The notes under the pieces were generated by a model. The model was not told where the DNA came from, made no database searches, and worked only from the letters and a program-made list of their open reading frames with translations. Made by a program: the position numbers and the translations under genes. From positions 1 through 64,000 of the forward strand of contig NZ_NOKT01000013.1 of assembly GCF_002237655.1 (NCBI RefSeq): DNA of 64,000 bases, written 5' to 3'. Source of the stretch: Streptomyces sp. XY006. Lineage in GTDB: Bacteria > Actinomycetota > Actinomycetes > Streptomycetales > Streptomycetaceae. Positions 17,080-26,291 of the stretch are shown here, one piece after another. Every line of letters starts with the position of its first letter. The stretch's first letter is position 1.

Positions 17080-18384
17080 CTACGCCCGGCCCGCTCCCGG
17101 CCGCGTCGTCCTCCGCCGCACCCCGTAAGCGACGACCCCCACCAGCAGCACGCCCGCGCCCACCACCACGGAAACCCCCGGCAGCGAGAACGCCAGCACC
17201 CCGCACCCGACCATCCCCACCACCGGCACCACCCGCGCCGCCGCTGCCGGATCCAGTGTCCAGGCCGAGGCGTTGGCCACCGCGTAGTACGCCAGCACAC
17301 CGAAGGAGGAGAACCCGATCGCGCCCCGGACGTCCACCGTGGCGGCCAGGACCGCGACCACCGCGCCCACGGCCAGCTCCGCCCGGTGCGGCACCTGGAA
17401 ACGAGGATGCACCGCCGCCAGCGTCCCCGGCAGATGCCGGTCCCGGGCCATGGCCAGCGTCGTGCGCGACACCCCCAGGATCAGCGCGAGCAGCGAGCCC
17501 ATCGCGGCCACGGCCGCACCCACCCGCACCACCGGCACCAGCCAGGGCAGCCCGGCCGCCTCCGCCGCGTCGGCCAGCGGTGCCGTCGCGTCCCCCAGAC
17601 CGCCCGACCCCAGCACCGAAAGGACAGCCACCGCCACGCACACGTACACCACCAGCGCGATGCCCAGCGCCAGCGGGATCGCGCGCGGGATGGTCCGCGC
17701 CGGGTCCCGCACCTCCTCGCCGAGCGTCGCGATGCGGGCGTACCCGGCGAACGCGAAGAACAGCAGCCCCGCCGCCTGCAGCACACCGCCCGCCCCGCCC
17801 GACGCCCCGATGTCCAGCCGGCCGGCATCGGCCTCGTCGGACACCAGACACCCCACCACCACGAGAGCGAGGACCGCCAGGACCACCGCCACGATCACCC
17901 GCGTCAGCCAGGCGGACTTCTGGATGCCGCCGTAGTTCACCGCGGTCAGCGCCACCACGGCCGCGACCGCCACCGCGTGCGCCTGCTCAGGCCAGACGTA
18001 GGTGCCCACGGTGAGCGCCATCGCCGTACAGGAGGCCGTCTTCCCGACCACGAACGACCAACCCGCGAGATAGCCCCAGAAGTCCCCGAGCCGCTCACGC
18101 CCGTACACGTACGTGCCGCCCGAGGCGGGATAGCGGGCGGCGAGACGGGCCGAGGACATGGCGTTGCAGTACGCGACCACCGCGGCGACGGCGAGCCCGA
18201 TCAGCAGTCCGGAGCCGGCCGCGTGCGCCGCCGGCGCGAGCGCGGCGAAGATCCCGGCCCCCACCATCGAGCCGAGTCCGATGACGACGGCGTCCCCCAC
18301 ACCGAGCGTGCGGCGCAGCTCGGAACCCGAGGAACCCGAGGAACCGGAGGAGCCCGAGGTGCCGGAGGAATCGGAGGCAGTCAT
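17080..18384 (-). CDS. APC-superfamily amino-acid permease
   Basis: 434 residues from the ATG at 18384; an upstream in-frame start would add 20 arginine-rich residues and is less likely. Twelve hydrophobic helices after the substrate-binding signature VVIGLGSMVGAGIFAAL, and the helix-6 motif LLFFAFAGYARIATLGEEVRDP typical of APC exchangers. Residues about 5-20 are a Gly/Ser repeat (SGSSGSSGSS) encoded by 9-bp tandem repeats at 18322-18372. The substrate cannot be read from sequence. The 278-bp gap on its 3' side (16802-17079) shows no convincing gene. Confidence 0.87.
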   Translation of the reverse strand: MTASDSSGTSGSSGSSGSSGSELRRTLGVGDAVVIGLGSMVGAGIFAALAPAAHAAGSGLLIGLAVAAVVAYCNAMSSARLAARYPASGGTYVYGRERLGDFWGYLAGWSFVVGKTASCTAMALTVGTYVWPEQAHAVAVAAVVALTAVNYGGIQKSAWLTRVIVAVVLAVLALVVVGCLVSDEADAGRLDIGASGGAGGVLQAAGLLFFAFAGYARIATLGEEVRDPARTIPRAIPLALGIALVVYVCVAVAVLSVLGSGGLGDATAPLADAAEAAGLPWLVPVVRVGAAVAAMGSLLALILGVSRTTLAMARDRHLPGTLAAVHPRFQVPHRAELAVGAVVAVLAATVDVRGAIGFSSFGVLAYYAVANASAWTLDPAAAARVVPVVGMVGCGVLAFSLPGVSVVVGAGVLLVGVVAYGVRRRTTRPGAGRA

Positions 18385-18575
18385 GCGTCGCACCCTACTG
18401 ATCAGCGCAACCGGCACCCGCAGCCAGGACGTCCTCTCCACCAAGAGGGCATGAACGGGTACGGCGAGGACGACGCACCCGGGAGACCCGACGTACGACG
18501 CACGGACACGGCCTGGGGAGCGAGCTCACAGGGCCGGGACAGTGCGGGCACAGCCTGAAAGGGCAGGTTCACGGC

Positions 18576-18842
18576 ATGACCATCATCAGCTGGATCATCC
18601 TGGGACTGCTGGCCGGGGCGATCGCGAAGTTCCTGCTGCCGGGACGCGACCCGGGCGGCCTCATCGGTACCACCCTGATCGGCATCGCGGGCGCGTTCAT
18701 CGGCGGCTGGATATCGGCCCGCTGGATGGACCACCCCATCACCAAGGACTTCTACGACGGCGCCACCTGGGCGGCGGCGATCGGCGGATCACTCGTCCTC
18801 CTGATCGCCTACCGCCTCCTGTTCGGCAACTCGCGAGACTGA
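18576..18842 (+). CDS. GlsB/YeaQ/YmgE-family stress membrane protein
   Basis: 88 residues, three short hydrophobic helices. Reads IISWIILGLLAGAIAKFLLPG, then GGLIGTTLIGIAGAFIGGWI, the glycine-zipper pattern of transglycosylase-associated proteins. Function in Streptomyces is unknown; relatives are induced by general stress. Single gene, divergent from the permease. Confidence 0.85.
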   Translation: MTIISWIILGLLAGAIAKFLLPGRDPGGLIGTTLIGIAGAFIGGWISARWMDHPITKDFYDGATWAAAIGGSLVLLIAYRLLFGNSRD

Positions 18843-18971
18843 CCACGCCACCGGCCCGACCGGCCCCGGCGGCAGCGAGAAGGGCGGGCCTCGACCAGGC
18901 ACCCGCCCTCTTCACAGCCCGTGCGGACCCGGGCGAACCATGCAACCCGTCGGACGCGGGGCCCAGGGGTC

Positions 18972-19460
18972 CTACCGGTAGTTCACGAACTGCATCGCGA
19001 AGTCGAAGTCCTTGCCCTTCAGCAGGGTGATGACGGCCTGCAGATCGTCACGGCTCTTGGAGCTGACCCGCAGCTCCTCGCCCTGCACCTGCGCCTTCAC
19101 GCCCTTGGGACCCTCGTCGCGGATGGTCTTGGCCACCTTCTTCGCGTTCTCCTGGGAGATGCCCTCCTTGATCGACGCGAAGATCTTGTACTCCTTGCCG
19201 GAGAGCTGGGGCTCACCCGCGTCCAGGGCCTTCAGCGAGATGCCGCGCTTGATCAGCTTGGACTGGAAGACGTCGAGGATGGCCTTGACCCGGTCCTCGG
19301 AGTTCGCCTCCATCAGGATCTTCTCGCCGGACCAGGCGATCGAGGCGCCCACGCCCTTGAAGTCGTAGCGCTGCGAGATCTCCTTGGCGGCCTGGTTCAG
19401 TGCGTTGTCGACCTCCTGCCGCTCGACCTTCGAGACGATGTCGAAACTGGAGTCGGCCAT
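18972..19460 (-). CDS. yajQ: YajQ-family nucleotide-binding protein
   Basis: 162 residues from ATG at 19460 (MADSSFDIVSKVERQEVDNA). Full-length match to the YajQ/UPF0234 family: two ferredoxin-like halves, with ISQRYDFKG near 31, IKRGISLKALD near 72 and VQGEELRVSSKSRDDLQAVI near 126. Relatives bind nucleic acid, and some bind cyclic di-GMP in other bacteria; the role here is unproven. Confidence 0.93.
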   Translation of the reverse strand: MADSSFDIVSKVERQEVDNALNQAAKEISQRYDFKGVGASIAWSGEKILMEANSEDRVKAILDVFQSKLIKRGISLKALDAGEPQLSGKEYKIFASIKEGISQENAKKVAKTIRDEGPKGVKAQVQGEELRVSSKSRDDLQAVITLLKGKDFDFAMQFVNYR

Positions 19461-19677
19461 GTCCTGTGGCTCCTTGTATCGGGGTGCGTATCTGCGTACC
19501 GGCGTACGGGGCGGCCGCCGGGCCCGTTCAGGCCCTGGCCGCATCCGGACAAGCCTAGCCACCCCCCGCCCTCCGAGCGCCGATCAATCGGGTGGCGAAG
19601 CACCCCTCCACATCAGGTATCGTTTACGTCGTTGCCACGGAGCACCGCCGAAAAGGCGGTCGACGGGCAGCAACCCC

Positions 19678-19759
19678 GGCGGTGTGCCCGAGCGGCCAAA
19701 GGGAGCAGACTGTAAATCTGCCGGCTTCGCCTTCCCAGGTTCGAATCCTGGCGCCGCCA
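19678..19759 (+). tRNA. tRNA-Tyr (GUA)
   Basis: 82-nt type II tRNA. Acceptor stem GGCGGTG (19678-19684) pairs with CGCCGCC (19752-19758), with one G-U; the anticodon arm CAGACT-GTA-AATCTG gives GUA; the variable arm is long; the T arm is CCAGG-TTCGAAT-CCTGG. CCA is not encoded. In S. coelicolor this tRNA-Tyr is the chromosomal attachment site of the integrative element SLP1 (established knowledge); see the integrase remnant 150 bp downstream. Confidence 0.95.
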
Positions 19760-19767
19760 CACGGGAA

Positions 19768-19812
19768 CGAAGGGCCCGTGACCTGCGATCACAGCAGGTC
19801 ACGGGCCCTTCG
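19768..19812 (+). terminator. tRNA-Tyr terminator
   Basis: A perfect 18-bp inverted repeat (arms 19768-19785 and 19795-19812; CGAAGGGCCCGTGACCTG) with a 9-nt loop begins nine bases after the tRNA. A strong intrinsic terminator of the Streptomyces type, lacking a long T-run. Confidence 0.85.
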
Positions 19813-19906
19813 TCATGCGGTCATGCGATCAGCCCACCGTCTCACTGTGTCTCGCGTTCGACCGCACCCTCCCTGGGGCTGTGTGGACGGCGTCCACAGC
19901 GATCGA

Positions 19907-20100
19907 TCAACGGTGCCCGTTCAAGCGCGCTGAGATCTTGGCGTTCGTTACTTCATCCCCGTCCTTCCGGAACTTGGCGTACGTGCGGAACAGCACGGCC
20001 ACACTGCGGCCGGCCGCTCGGCAACAAGCGGGAGGCTCGACTTCGGAGCTGAGCCATGTCGATACCGCAGCGTGACGAAGATCATAAGGCGCTTGGTCAG
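19907..20100 (-). pseudogene. Tyrosine-recombinase (integrase) C-terminal remnant
   Basis: The minus-strand frame ending at TGA (19907-19909) encodes APYDLRHAAVSTWL, then AGRSVAVLFRTYAKF and KDGDEVTNAKISARL. This is the C-terminal catalytic part of actinomycete integrases: R-H in LRHAAVS and the nucleophile Tyr in RTYAKF, while the usual His of AGHSV is Arg. Between the two motifs the frame reads PPACCRAAGR; one base over, the same DNA reads PLVAER, the expected sequence, so two compensating single-base indels seem to have occurred. Nothing upstream (20101 onward) resembles the N-terminal or core-binding domains. It lies immediately distal to tRNA-Tyr, on the strand expected for an element integrated there. 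Confidence 0.72.
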
Positions 20101-20642
20101 CGCCGAGTCGAACTCGGCGACGGTCCGGGCTCGCGGGCGAGCCCCGGCTCCGACCTTGCTGTAAGCGTGTCCTGGATCGGCTCGCCCCGGCGGGGGGAGG
20201 AGCCGGCGCCAGGCCGGAAGCGCACGGCGGAGGTGGGCAGGTCCAGTGCGGACGCGATCCACCACGCCCGCGCCCGGCCAGTAGTAAAGAAGGTCGCCTG
20301 CCACGGCAAGGAACAGCTCCGGCCGCCGTATGCGGCGTACCGACGTCCTGGACAACGGGATGGTCGCCCAGTCCTCCAGCTCTCGTCTCCTGCCCGGCCG
20401 GCGCCATGCCGCATCTGCCGCCGTGACGGCGTGTTCCGGATTTGACTCAGCGGTTGTCGTTCAGGTCGCGTTGGTCGTAGATGCGCCGCAGTTCCAGCCC
20501 TTCCGGGGCATTTATAGCTGGTCACCGAGACGAGCGATATGGATGCACCAGATAGATCAATTGGTGCGACTTCGTCCGTATGTCCGGGTAGGAGCGGCGC
20601 TCTTGGGAAATCAGCGAAGAGGGTCGCGCCAATATCTGTAAG
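20101..20642. other. Decayed intergenic stretch within the tRNA-Tyr insertion
   Basis: No intact gene is credible. On the minus strand a short open segment just before the TGA at 20446-20448 reads EGLELRRIYDQRDLNDNR, which looks like a genuine C-terminus but is closed upstream by a stop after about ten more codons and has no start. With the neighbouring integrase fragment this suggests a degraded mobile element. Base composition falls toward the right end (20510-20640). Confidence 0.5.
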
Positions 20643-21713
20643 GTGAGGGCTCTCGTAGAGGCGAGAGATGCCGGCCTTTCTGAGAATGACGATGGTAAGA
20701 AGCTGCTTGCAGCGGCCCGTGTCGAATTGGATCTCGCAGACGAGTTGCTCGACTTTGAGAGGCATCGCAGGAAGCCGCTAGGGTCACATGTAACTGCTGC
20801 TCAGATCCACCTCAGTGCTGCTCGACTGCTCTGGGTGAAGTCCTTCCTCTCGTCTCCTCGGGAAATCAGGCCGTACCTGCCTAGCTTGCTGGCGATCGTC
20901 AAGGAGCATCTTCCCGCTGGAGACGAGCGCAGGAAATCCGTAGAGAAGATCCGACACGGTGAGTCCTTGGACGATGCCGATGTGGTGATGATCACCGAGG
21001 CGGTTGAAGCTGCTCAGGCGGTTAGCCTCCGTGAGAAACTGCGCGCCGGGAGTTTTGTGCGCATCGTGTGGGTGGTGGCTGGGTTCTTGTTTGTTCTGGC
21101 GTTGAGTATCGGCGCGCTCAGTGCAGCCTGGCCGGAGGCGGTACCACTCTGTTTCAACCCACCGAAGTCGATGGAAGCTCTTGCAGCAGAAGAAGCGGAG
21201 ATGCGGGGGTCGACGCCACCTGTGATGTACGAGGTGGTCTGCCCTACAGGAAGTGACCCTTCGCCTGACTCCCCGGATTTGGATGTCAACTTCGCGAGGA
21301 CCGCCGAAGGGCGGGACTATTTCGTTGTCGAAGTCGCTGGACTTGTAGCGGCGGGCCTCGCCTCAGCCTCGGCGTTGCGGAAAATCAGAGGTACGGCCAC
21401 CCCCTATGGGGTGCCAGTTGCTCTGGCGGCATTGAAGCTGCCGGCGGGCGCTCTGACGGCTGTCGGAGGTCTTCTCCTCATGCGCGGTGGATTTGTTCCA
21501 GGTCTCAGTGCGCTTGACTCATCCGCTCAGATCATCGCCTGGGCCATTATCTTCGGTTACTCGCAGGAGCTGTTCACGAAATTCGTCGACCGGCGAGGGC
21601 AAGCGGTACTGGAAGAGGTGCGTGGGCCAGGGGACCTCCCGCCCGGGGCCCGCCGACGCGGAGATTCCCCCGGTGGTTCAAGCCCCGGATCCCAGGCTCC
21701 TGCCATTACGTGA
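20643..21713 (+). CDS. Multi-span membrane protein of unknown function, foreign composition
   Basis: 356 residues if started at the GTG (20643); the ribosome site is poor, so the start is uncertain. Residues 1-125 are soluble, helical and charged. A transmembrane helix lies at about 140-160 (VRIVWVVAGFLFVLALSIG), then an extracytoplasmic loop with two cysteines (VPLCFNPP, YEVVCPTG), then three further hydrophobic spans: VEVAGLVAAGLASASAL, LKLPAGALTAVGGLLLM and IIAWAIIFGYSQELFTKF, and a Gly/Pro-rich tail. Codon use is clearly less G+C-biased than its neighbours (many codons ending in T or A), indicating horizontal origin. I do not recognise the family. It is the only intact gene between the integrase remnant and the core chromosome. 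Confidence 0.75.
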   Translation: MRALVEARDAGLSENDDGKKLLAAARVELDLADELLDFERHRRKPLGSHVTAAQIHLSAARLLWVKSFLSSPREIRPYLPSLLAIVKEHLPAGDERRKSVEKIRHGESLDDADVVMITEAVEAAQAVSLREKLRAGSFVRIVWVVAGFLFVLALSIGALSAAWPEAVPLCFNPPKSMEALAAEEAEMRGSTPPVMYEVVCPTGSDPSPDSPDLDVNFARTAEGRDYFVVEVAGLVAAGLASASALRKIRGTATPYGVPVALAALKLPAGALTAVGGLLLMRGGFVPGLSALDSSAQIIAWAIIFGYSQELFTKFVDRRGQAVLEEVRGPGDLPPGARRRGDSPGGSSPGSQAPAIT

Positions 21714-21843
21714 ACCATGCCTGGTCGACGTCCGTGGCCGCGGCGGAGTCACCTCGCGGGTGTCGTATGAGCGGAGGGAGAGGGAGACAAACAGAAAGGC
21801 AAGGAGTCGGATGCTCCCTGCCACCTTCAAGCTATAGCGCGTG

Positions 21844-21866
21844 GGGGGCCTTGCGGCAAGGCCCCC
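21844..21866. promoter_or_regulatory. Rifamycin-associated-element-like palindrome
   Basis: A perfect inverted repeat with 11-bp arms GGGGGCCTTGC and GCAAGGCCCCC around a single G lies 82 bp before the start of the rifampin-monooxygenase-like gene. Its core GGGGC-TTGCGGCAAG-GCCCC agrees, from memory, with the rifamycin-associated element described upstream of rifamycin-inactivating genes in actinomycetes, which is needed for rifampin induction. Sequence match is seen; function is inferred. A separate direct repeat (GAGCCcGGGAACGGGCG, 21892-21928) lies between it and the gene. Confidence 0.75.
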
Positions 21867-21947
21867 TGTGGAGCGCAGAATCCTCCGCCTGAGCCCGGGA
21901 ACGGGCGCGCCTGAGCCTGGGAACGGGCGTAAAAGCAGGGGGGTTTC

Positions 21948-23378
<1,431 letters not shown>

Positions 23379-23525
23379 GCAGCGGCGGGATGATCGGGCG
23401 GCCCGCCGAGTTGACGGGAGGGGGACAGAGGCATCGCCCCCCGTCTGCCCCTCCACCCTCCACCCCCTTCACCCCCTTCACCCCCCCAATCCGCATCCGC
23501 CCGCGCAACGGCCGGGCCCCCGCCC

Positions 23526-24431
23526 CTACTCGCTCACATGAGCCAGTTCGATGTCGTGGTTGTCGACGTCGGTGCCGGAGAGCGCCACGGAGGTGACCTG
23601 CGGCGGGTAACCGGTCGCGATGACCGTGTACGCGCCGGTGTCCAGGTCGGAGAAGGCGTGGACCCCGTCGGGGCCCGTCCGGGTCGTGGCGACCACGTTG
23701 CCCGCCGAGTCCACCAGCGTCACCCGCGCGTCGCTCAGCGGCACGCCCGCGCCTCGCACCGTGCCCCGCACCTGGGCCCCGGGCCACAACTCCAGTTCGA
23801 CCCGGGTGGTCCCCGCCGCGCCGATCTCGACGACCTGGGCGAGCGGCCGGTGCTTCGCGGAGTCGACCGCGAGGGTCACCGGGCCGGGCGCCAGGTTCGT
23901 GACGGTGAACTCGCCCAGTACGTCCGTGCGTTCGGTCGTCAGTACGTCCCCGCGCACGTCCGTCACGATGACCACGGCCCCGGCGACCGCCGTCCCGCTG
24001 TCGGCCGACCGCACCACACCGGCGAGTCCGCTGGTGCCGCTCAACACCACGTCGTAGGCCACCGGCTCCCTGTCCACGACAACCGTGGAGGCCTGCGGCT
24101 GGTACCCCTCCGACGAGGCGATCAGCACGTAGGACCCCGCCCCGGGGGCGTCGACCTCGTACGACCCGTCACCCCGCGAGACCGACCGCCCGAGCTGCCT
24201 GCCGCCCAGCGAGACCAGCGTCACCGCGGACCCGGCCACCGGGGCGCGGTCGGCGCCGAACACGCGCCCCCGCACGGCAATCGCGCCCCCGTTGCCGGTG
24301 TTTTCGGCACGTCCGGCGACCGCAACCGGCCCATCAGCAGTCGGCTCGGCACCCTCCAAAGCCTCGGCCGGTTCGGCACCCGCCGAACCCTTGACCGGTT
24401 CGGCACCCGCCGACCTTGACCGACTCGGCAC
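23526..24431 (-). CDS. Carboxypeptidase-regulatory-like repeat domain, probably the detached C-terminus of the upstream transporter
   Basis: 301 residues from a GTG at 24431 to TAG at 23526. After an Ala/Gly/Glu linker it contains three beta-sandwich repeats of the carboxypeptidase regulatory-like kind, each with GSYEV/GEFTV/GVHAF-type turns, for example VRGRVFGADRAPVAGSAVTLV, then LAGVVRSADSGTAVAGAVVIV and VRGTVRGAGVPLSDARVTLV. There is no signal peptide. The linker SAGAEPVKGSAGAEPAE repeats the motif AGAESVK seen in the transporter's last in-frame residues, and the two frames overlap within a 27-bp repeat array, so the pair was probably one gene of about 810 codons. It may still be expressed from the GTG. 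Confidence 0.6.
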   Translation of the reverse strand: MPSRSRSAGAEPVKGSAGAEPAEALEGAEPTADGPVAVAGRAENTGNGGAIAVRGRVFGADRAPVAGSAVTLVSLGGRQLGRSVSRGDGSYEVDAPGAGSYVLIASSEGYQPQASTVVVDREPVAYDVVLSGTSGLAGVVRSADSGTAVAGAVVIVTDVRGDVLTTERTDVLGEFTVTNLAPGPVTLAVDSAKHRPLAQVVEIGAAGTTRVELELWPGAQVRGTVRGAGVPLSDARVTLVDSAGNVVATTRTGPDGVHAFSDLDTGAYTVIATGYPPQVTSVALSGTDVDNHDIELAHVSE

Positions 24432-25899
24432 CCGCCAAACCCTCGGCCGGCCCGTCGGCAGCTGCTTCCGCCGAGGCCGCCGCCCCCCGCTGCCGTGGGA
24501 TGAACGAGGCGACCACGAACGCGAGCAGCGCCGCCCCCGCCCCGATCGCCAGGACGACCTTGAACCCGTCCTGGGACGGCAGTGCGGTCGGCCCGAAGGG
24601 GGTCGTCATCTGCGCCAGGATCACCCCGGCCACGGCACTGGCCGTCGAGGTGCCGATGGACCGCATCAGCGTGTTGAGGCTGTTCGCCGCACCCGTCTCC
24701 GAGGCCGGCACCGCGCTCATGATGAGCGCCGGCATGGCCCCGTACGTGAAGCCGATGCCGGCTCCGATCACACAGGTGACCAGCACGAAGTGCCAGAGCT
24801 CGGACATCAGCACGATGTTCAGCCCGTACCCGGCGGCCACCACGAGCGCGCCCACCATCAGCGTGATCTTCGGGCCCTTGGACTTGGACAGGGCGGCGGA
24901 GAACGGGGCGGTGGCCATCATGACCAGCCCGGACGGAGCCATGGTCAGACCGGCGACGAGCAGTGACTTGCCGAGGCCGTATCCGGTCGCCTCAGGCAAC
25001 TGCAGGAGCTGCGGAATGACCAGGGACATCGCGAACATCGCGAACCCGACGGCGATGGAGGCGAGGTTGGTGACCAGGACCTGACGGCGGGCGCTGGTCC
25101 GCAGGTCGACCAGCGGCTCCTTGATCCGCAGCTCCCAGGCGCCCCACACCAGCAGCACCAGGACGGCCGCCGCGAAGAGGCCGAGCGTGGTGCCACTGCC
25201 CCAACCCCAGTCGGCGCCCTTGGAGATGGCCAGCAGCAGGGACACCAGTCCGGCCGCCATGCCGATGCCGCCGACCAGGTCGAACCGCCCGCCGGTGCGC
25301 ACCTGCGACTCCGGCACGACGAGCGGCACCAGCACCAGGGCGACGGCGCCCAGTGCGGCCGACGCCCAGAACAGGGCGTGCCAGTCGAAGTTGTCCGCGA
25401 TCAGCGCCGCCGCGGGCAGCCCGAGGGCGCCGCCGACGCCGAGGGAGGCGCTCATCAACGCCGTGGCGGAACCGAGCCGTTCGGCGGGCAGTTCGTCCCG
25501 CATGATGCTGATGCCGAGCGGGATCACGCCGGAGGCGAGGCCCTGCAGCGCCCGGCCGACGATCATCGGGGTGAGGGAGTCGCTGAGCGCGGCGGTCACC
25601 GAGCCGGCCACCAGCATCACGAGGCTGATCAGCAGCATCCGGCGCTTGCCGTACATGTCGCCGAGCCGGCCGGTCATGGGGGTGGCGACGGCCGCGGCGA
25701 GCAGCGTGGCGGTGACGGCCCAGGCGGTGTCGGACGCGGGGGCGTCCAGCAGCCGGGGGAGTTCCGGGACGATCGGGATCACCAGGGTCTGCATCAGCGA
25801 GACGACGATCCCGCCGAAGGCCAGTACCGCCACGACGGCGTTGGCCCTCGGTGGCGCGGTTCTCCCGTCGCCGCCGGGTCGGGTGAGGGCGTGGGACAT
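24334..25899 (-). CDS. DHA2-type MFS drug exporter, 3' end frame-shifted
   Basis: 521 residues as read. Fourteen hydrophobic helices; motif A GRLGDMYGKRRMLL near residue 78 and ALQGLASGVIPLGIS near 118 are typical of the DHA2 multidrug family. The last 50 residues change from a normal Ala/Glu linker (AAADGPAEGLAGAESVK) to VGGCRTGQGFGGCRTGRGFGG, an out-of-frame reading of the tandem repeats, and stop at 24334. The natural continuation is in the neighbouring frame (domain at 23526-24431). Substrate unknown. The start is the ATG at 25899; an AT-rich direct repeat 60-80 bp upstream probably controls it. Confidence 0.85.
   Translation of the reverse strand: MSHALTRPGGDGRTAPPRANAVVAVLAFGGIVVSLMQTLVIPIVPELPRLLDAPASDTAWAVTATLLAAAVATPMTGRLGDMYGKRRMLLISLVMLVAGSVTAALSDSLTPMIVGRALQGLASGVIPLGISIMRDELPAERLGSATALMSASLGVGGALGLPAAALIADNFDWHALFWASAALGAVALVLVPLVVPESQVRTGGRFDLVGGIGMAAGLVSLLLAISKGADWGWGSGTTLGLFAAAVLVLLVWGAWELRIKEPLVDLRTSARRQVLVTNLASIAVGFAMFAMSLVIPQLLQLPEATGYGLGKSLLVAGLTMAPSGLVMMATAPFSAALSKSKGPKITLMVGALVVAAGYGLNIVLMSELWHFVLVTCVIGAGIGFTYGAMPALIMSAVPASETGAANSLNTLMRSIGTSTASAVAGVILAQMTTPFGPTALPSQDGFKVVLAIGAGAALLAFVVASFIPRQRGAAASAEAAADGPAEGLAGAESVKVGGCRTGQGFGGCRTGRGFGGCRADC
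24361..24446 (-). repeat. 27-bp tandem repeats at the transporter/domain junction
   Basis: Three to four copies of a 27-bp unit (core GGCGGGTGCCGAACCGGTCA on the minus strand). The first copy, next to the transporter, is two bases shorter: plus-strand CGACCTTGAC at 24411-24420 against CGAACCCTTGAC in the next copy. That length change moves translation out of the frame that joins the two protein segments. Confidence 0.75.
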
Positions 25900-25943
25900 G
25901 GCCGGGCCTCCGTAGGGGGCATGAGGGACAGCGCGACCCGACC

Positions 25944-25981
25944 ACGCTAAGCCAATTGATTGACTTAAACAACTTGATTGA
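25944..25981 (-). promoter_or_regulatory. Candidate promoter and operator of the MFS exporter
   Basis: In this GC-rich genome 25953-25981 is strikingly AT-rich. TTGATTGA occurs at 25956-25963 and 25974-25981, an 18-bp direct repeat. On the minus strand TTGTTT, a 17-bp spacer and TAGCGT (plus 25944-25949) make a plausible promoter whose -35 region and spacer overlap the repeats, which suits repression by a MarR- or TetR-type protein. No regulator gene is adjacent. Confidence 0.45.
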
Positions 25982-26078
25982 GGGTCGTCGGTGTCCCTGA
26001 CAGGCCCGGTGACAGCGCCTCGGACAGGCCCGGCAGGGGAGAGGCGTACCGCTGCCGCCCGCGCGGCACACTGACCCC

Positions 26079-26291
26079 ATGTCCTCCCGCCGCAGAACGT
26101 GCCCCGAGTGCCGCCGCGAGATCGCCGTCGTCGCCGGGCGGTACGCGCGCCACGACCCGCCCGGTGCCCGCGAGCACGGCGAACTCACCTCGTGCCCGGG
26201 ATCCCGCCGCCACGCCCTGCCCGGCCCCGAGCAACCGTCCCTGGACGGCTACACGGTTCCGGACTTCCCGGGCCAACTGCCGTTGTTCTAG
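26079..26291 (+). CDS. Small zinc-ribbon-like protein
   Basis: 70 residues. CPECRREI near the N-terminus, then GRYARHDPP and a later Cys in ELTSCPGSRR give a C-x2-C...H...C arrangement compatible with one zinc site. Ends in a hydrophobic DFPGQLPLF. Arg-rich and basic at the start. No specific function can be assigned. Convergent with the SDR gene, with the 43-bp repeats between them. Confidence 0.65.
   Translation: MSSRRRTCPECRREIAVVAGRYARHDPPGAREHGELTSCPGSRRHALPGPEQPSLDGYTVPDFPGQLPLF

Noticed and set aside
16922..17128. Small plus-strand frame of 68 codons (MTATEQAQTRATAAPH...) between the YccF gene and the permease
   Set aside because: It overlaps the 3' end of the oppositely oriented permease, is almost only Ala/Pro/Arg/Thr, and has no motif or ribosome site; chance frame in GC-rich DNA.
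19592..20075. Several overlapping frames around tRNA-Tyr
   Set aside because: They read through the tRNA and its terminator and have no motif except the integrase fragment, which is reported separately.
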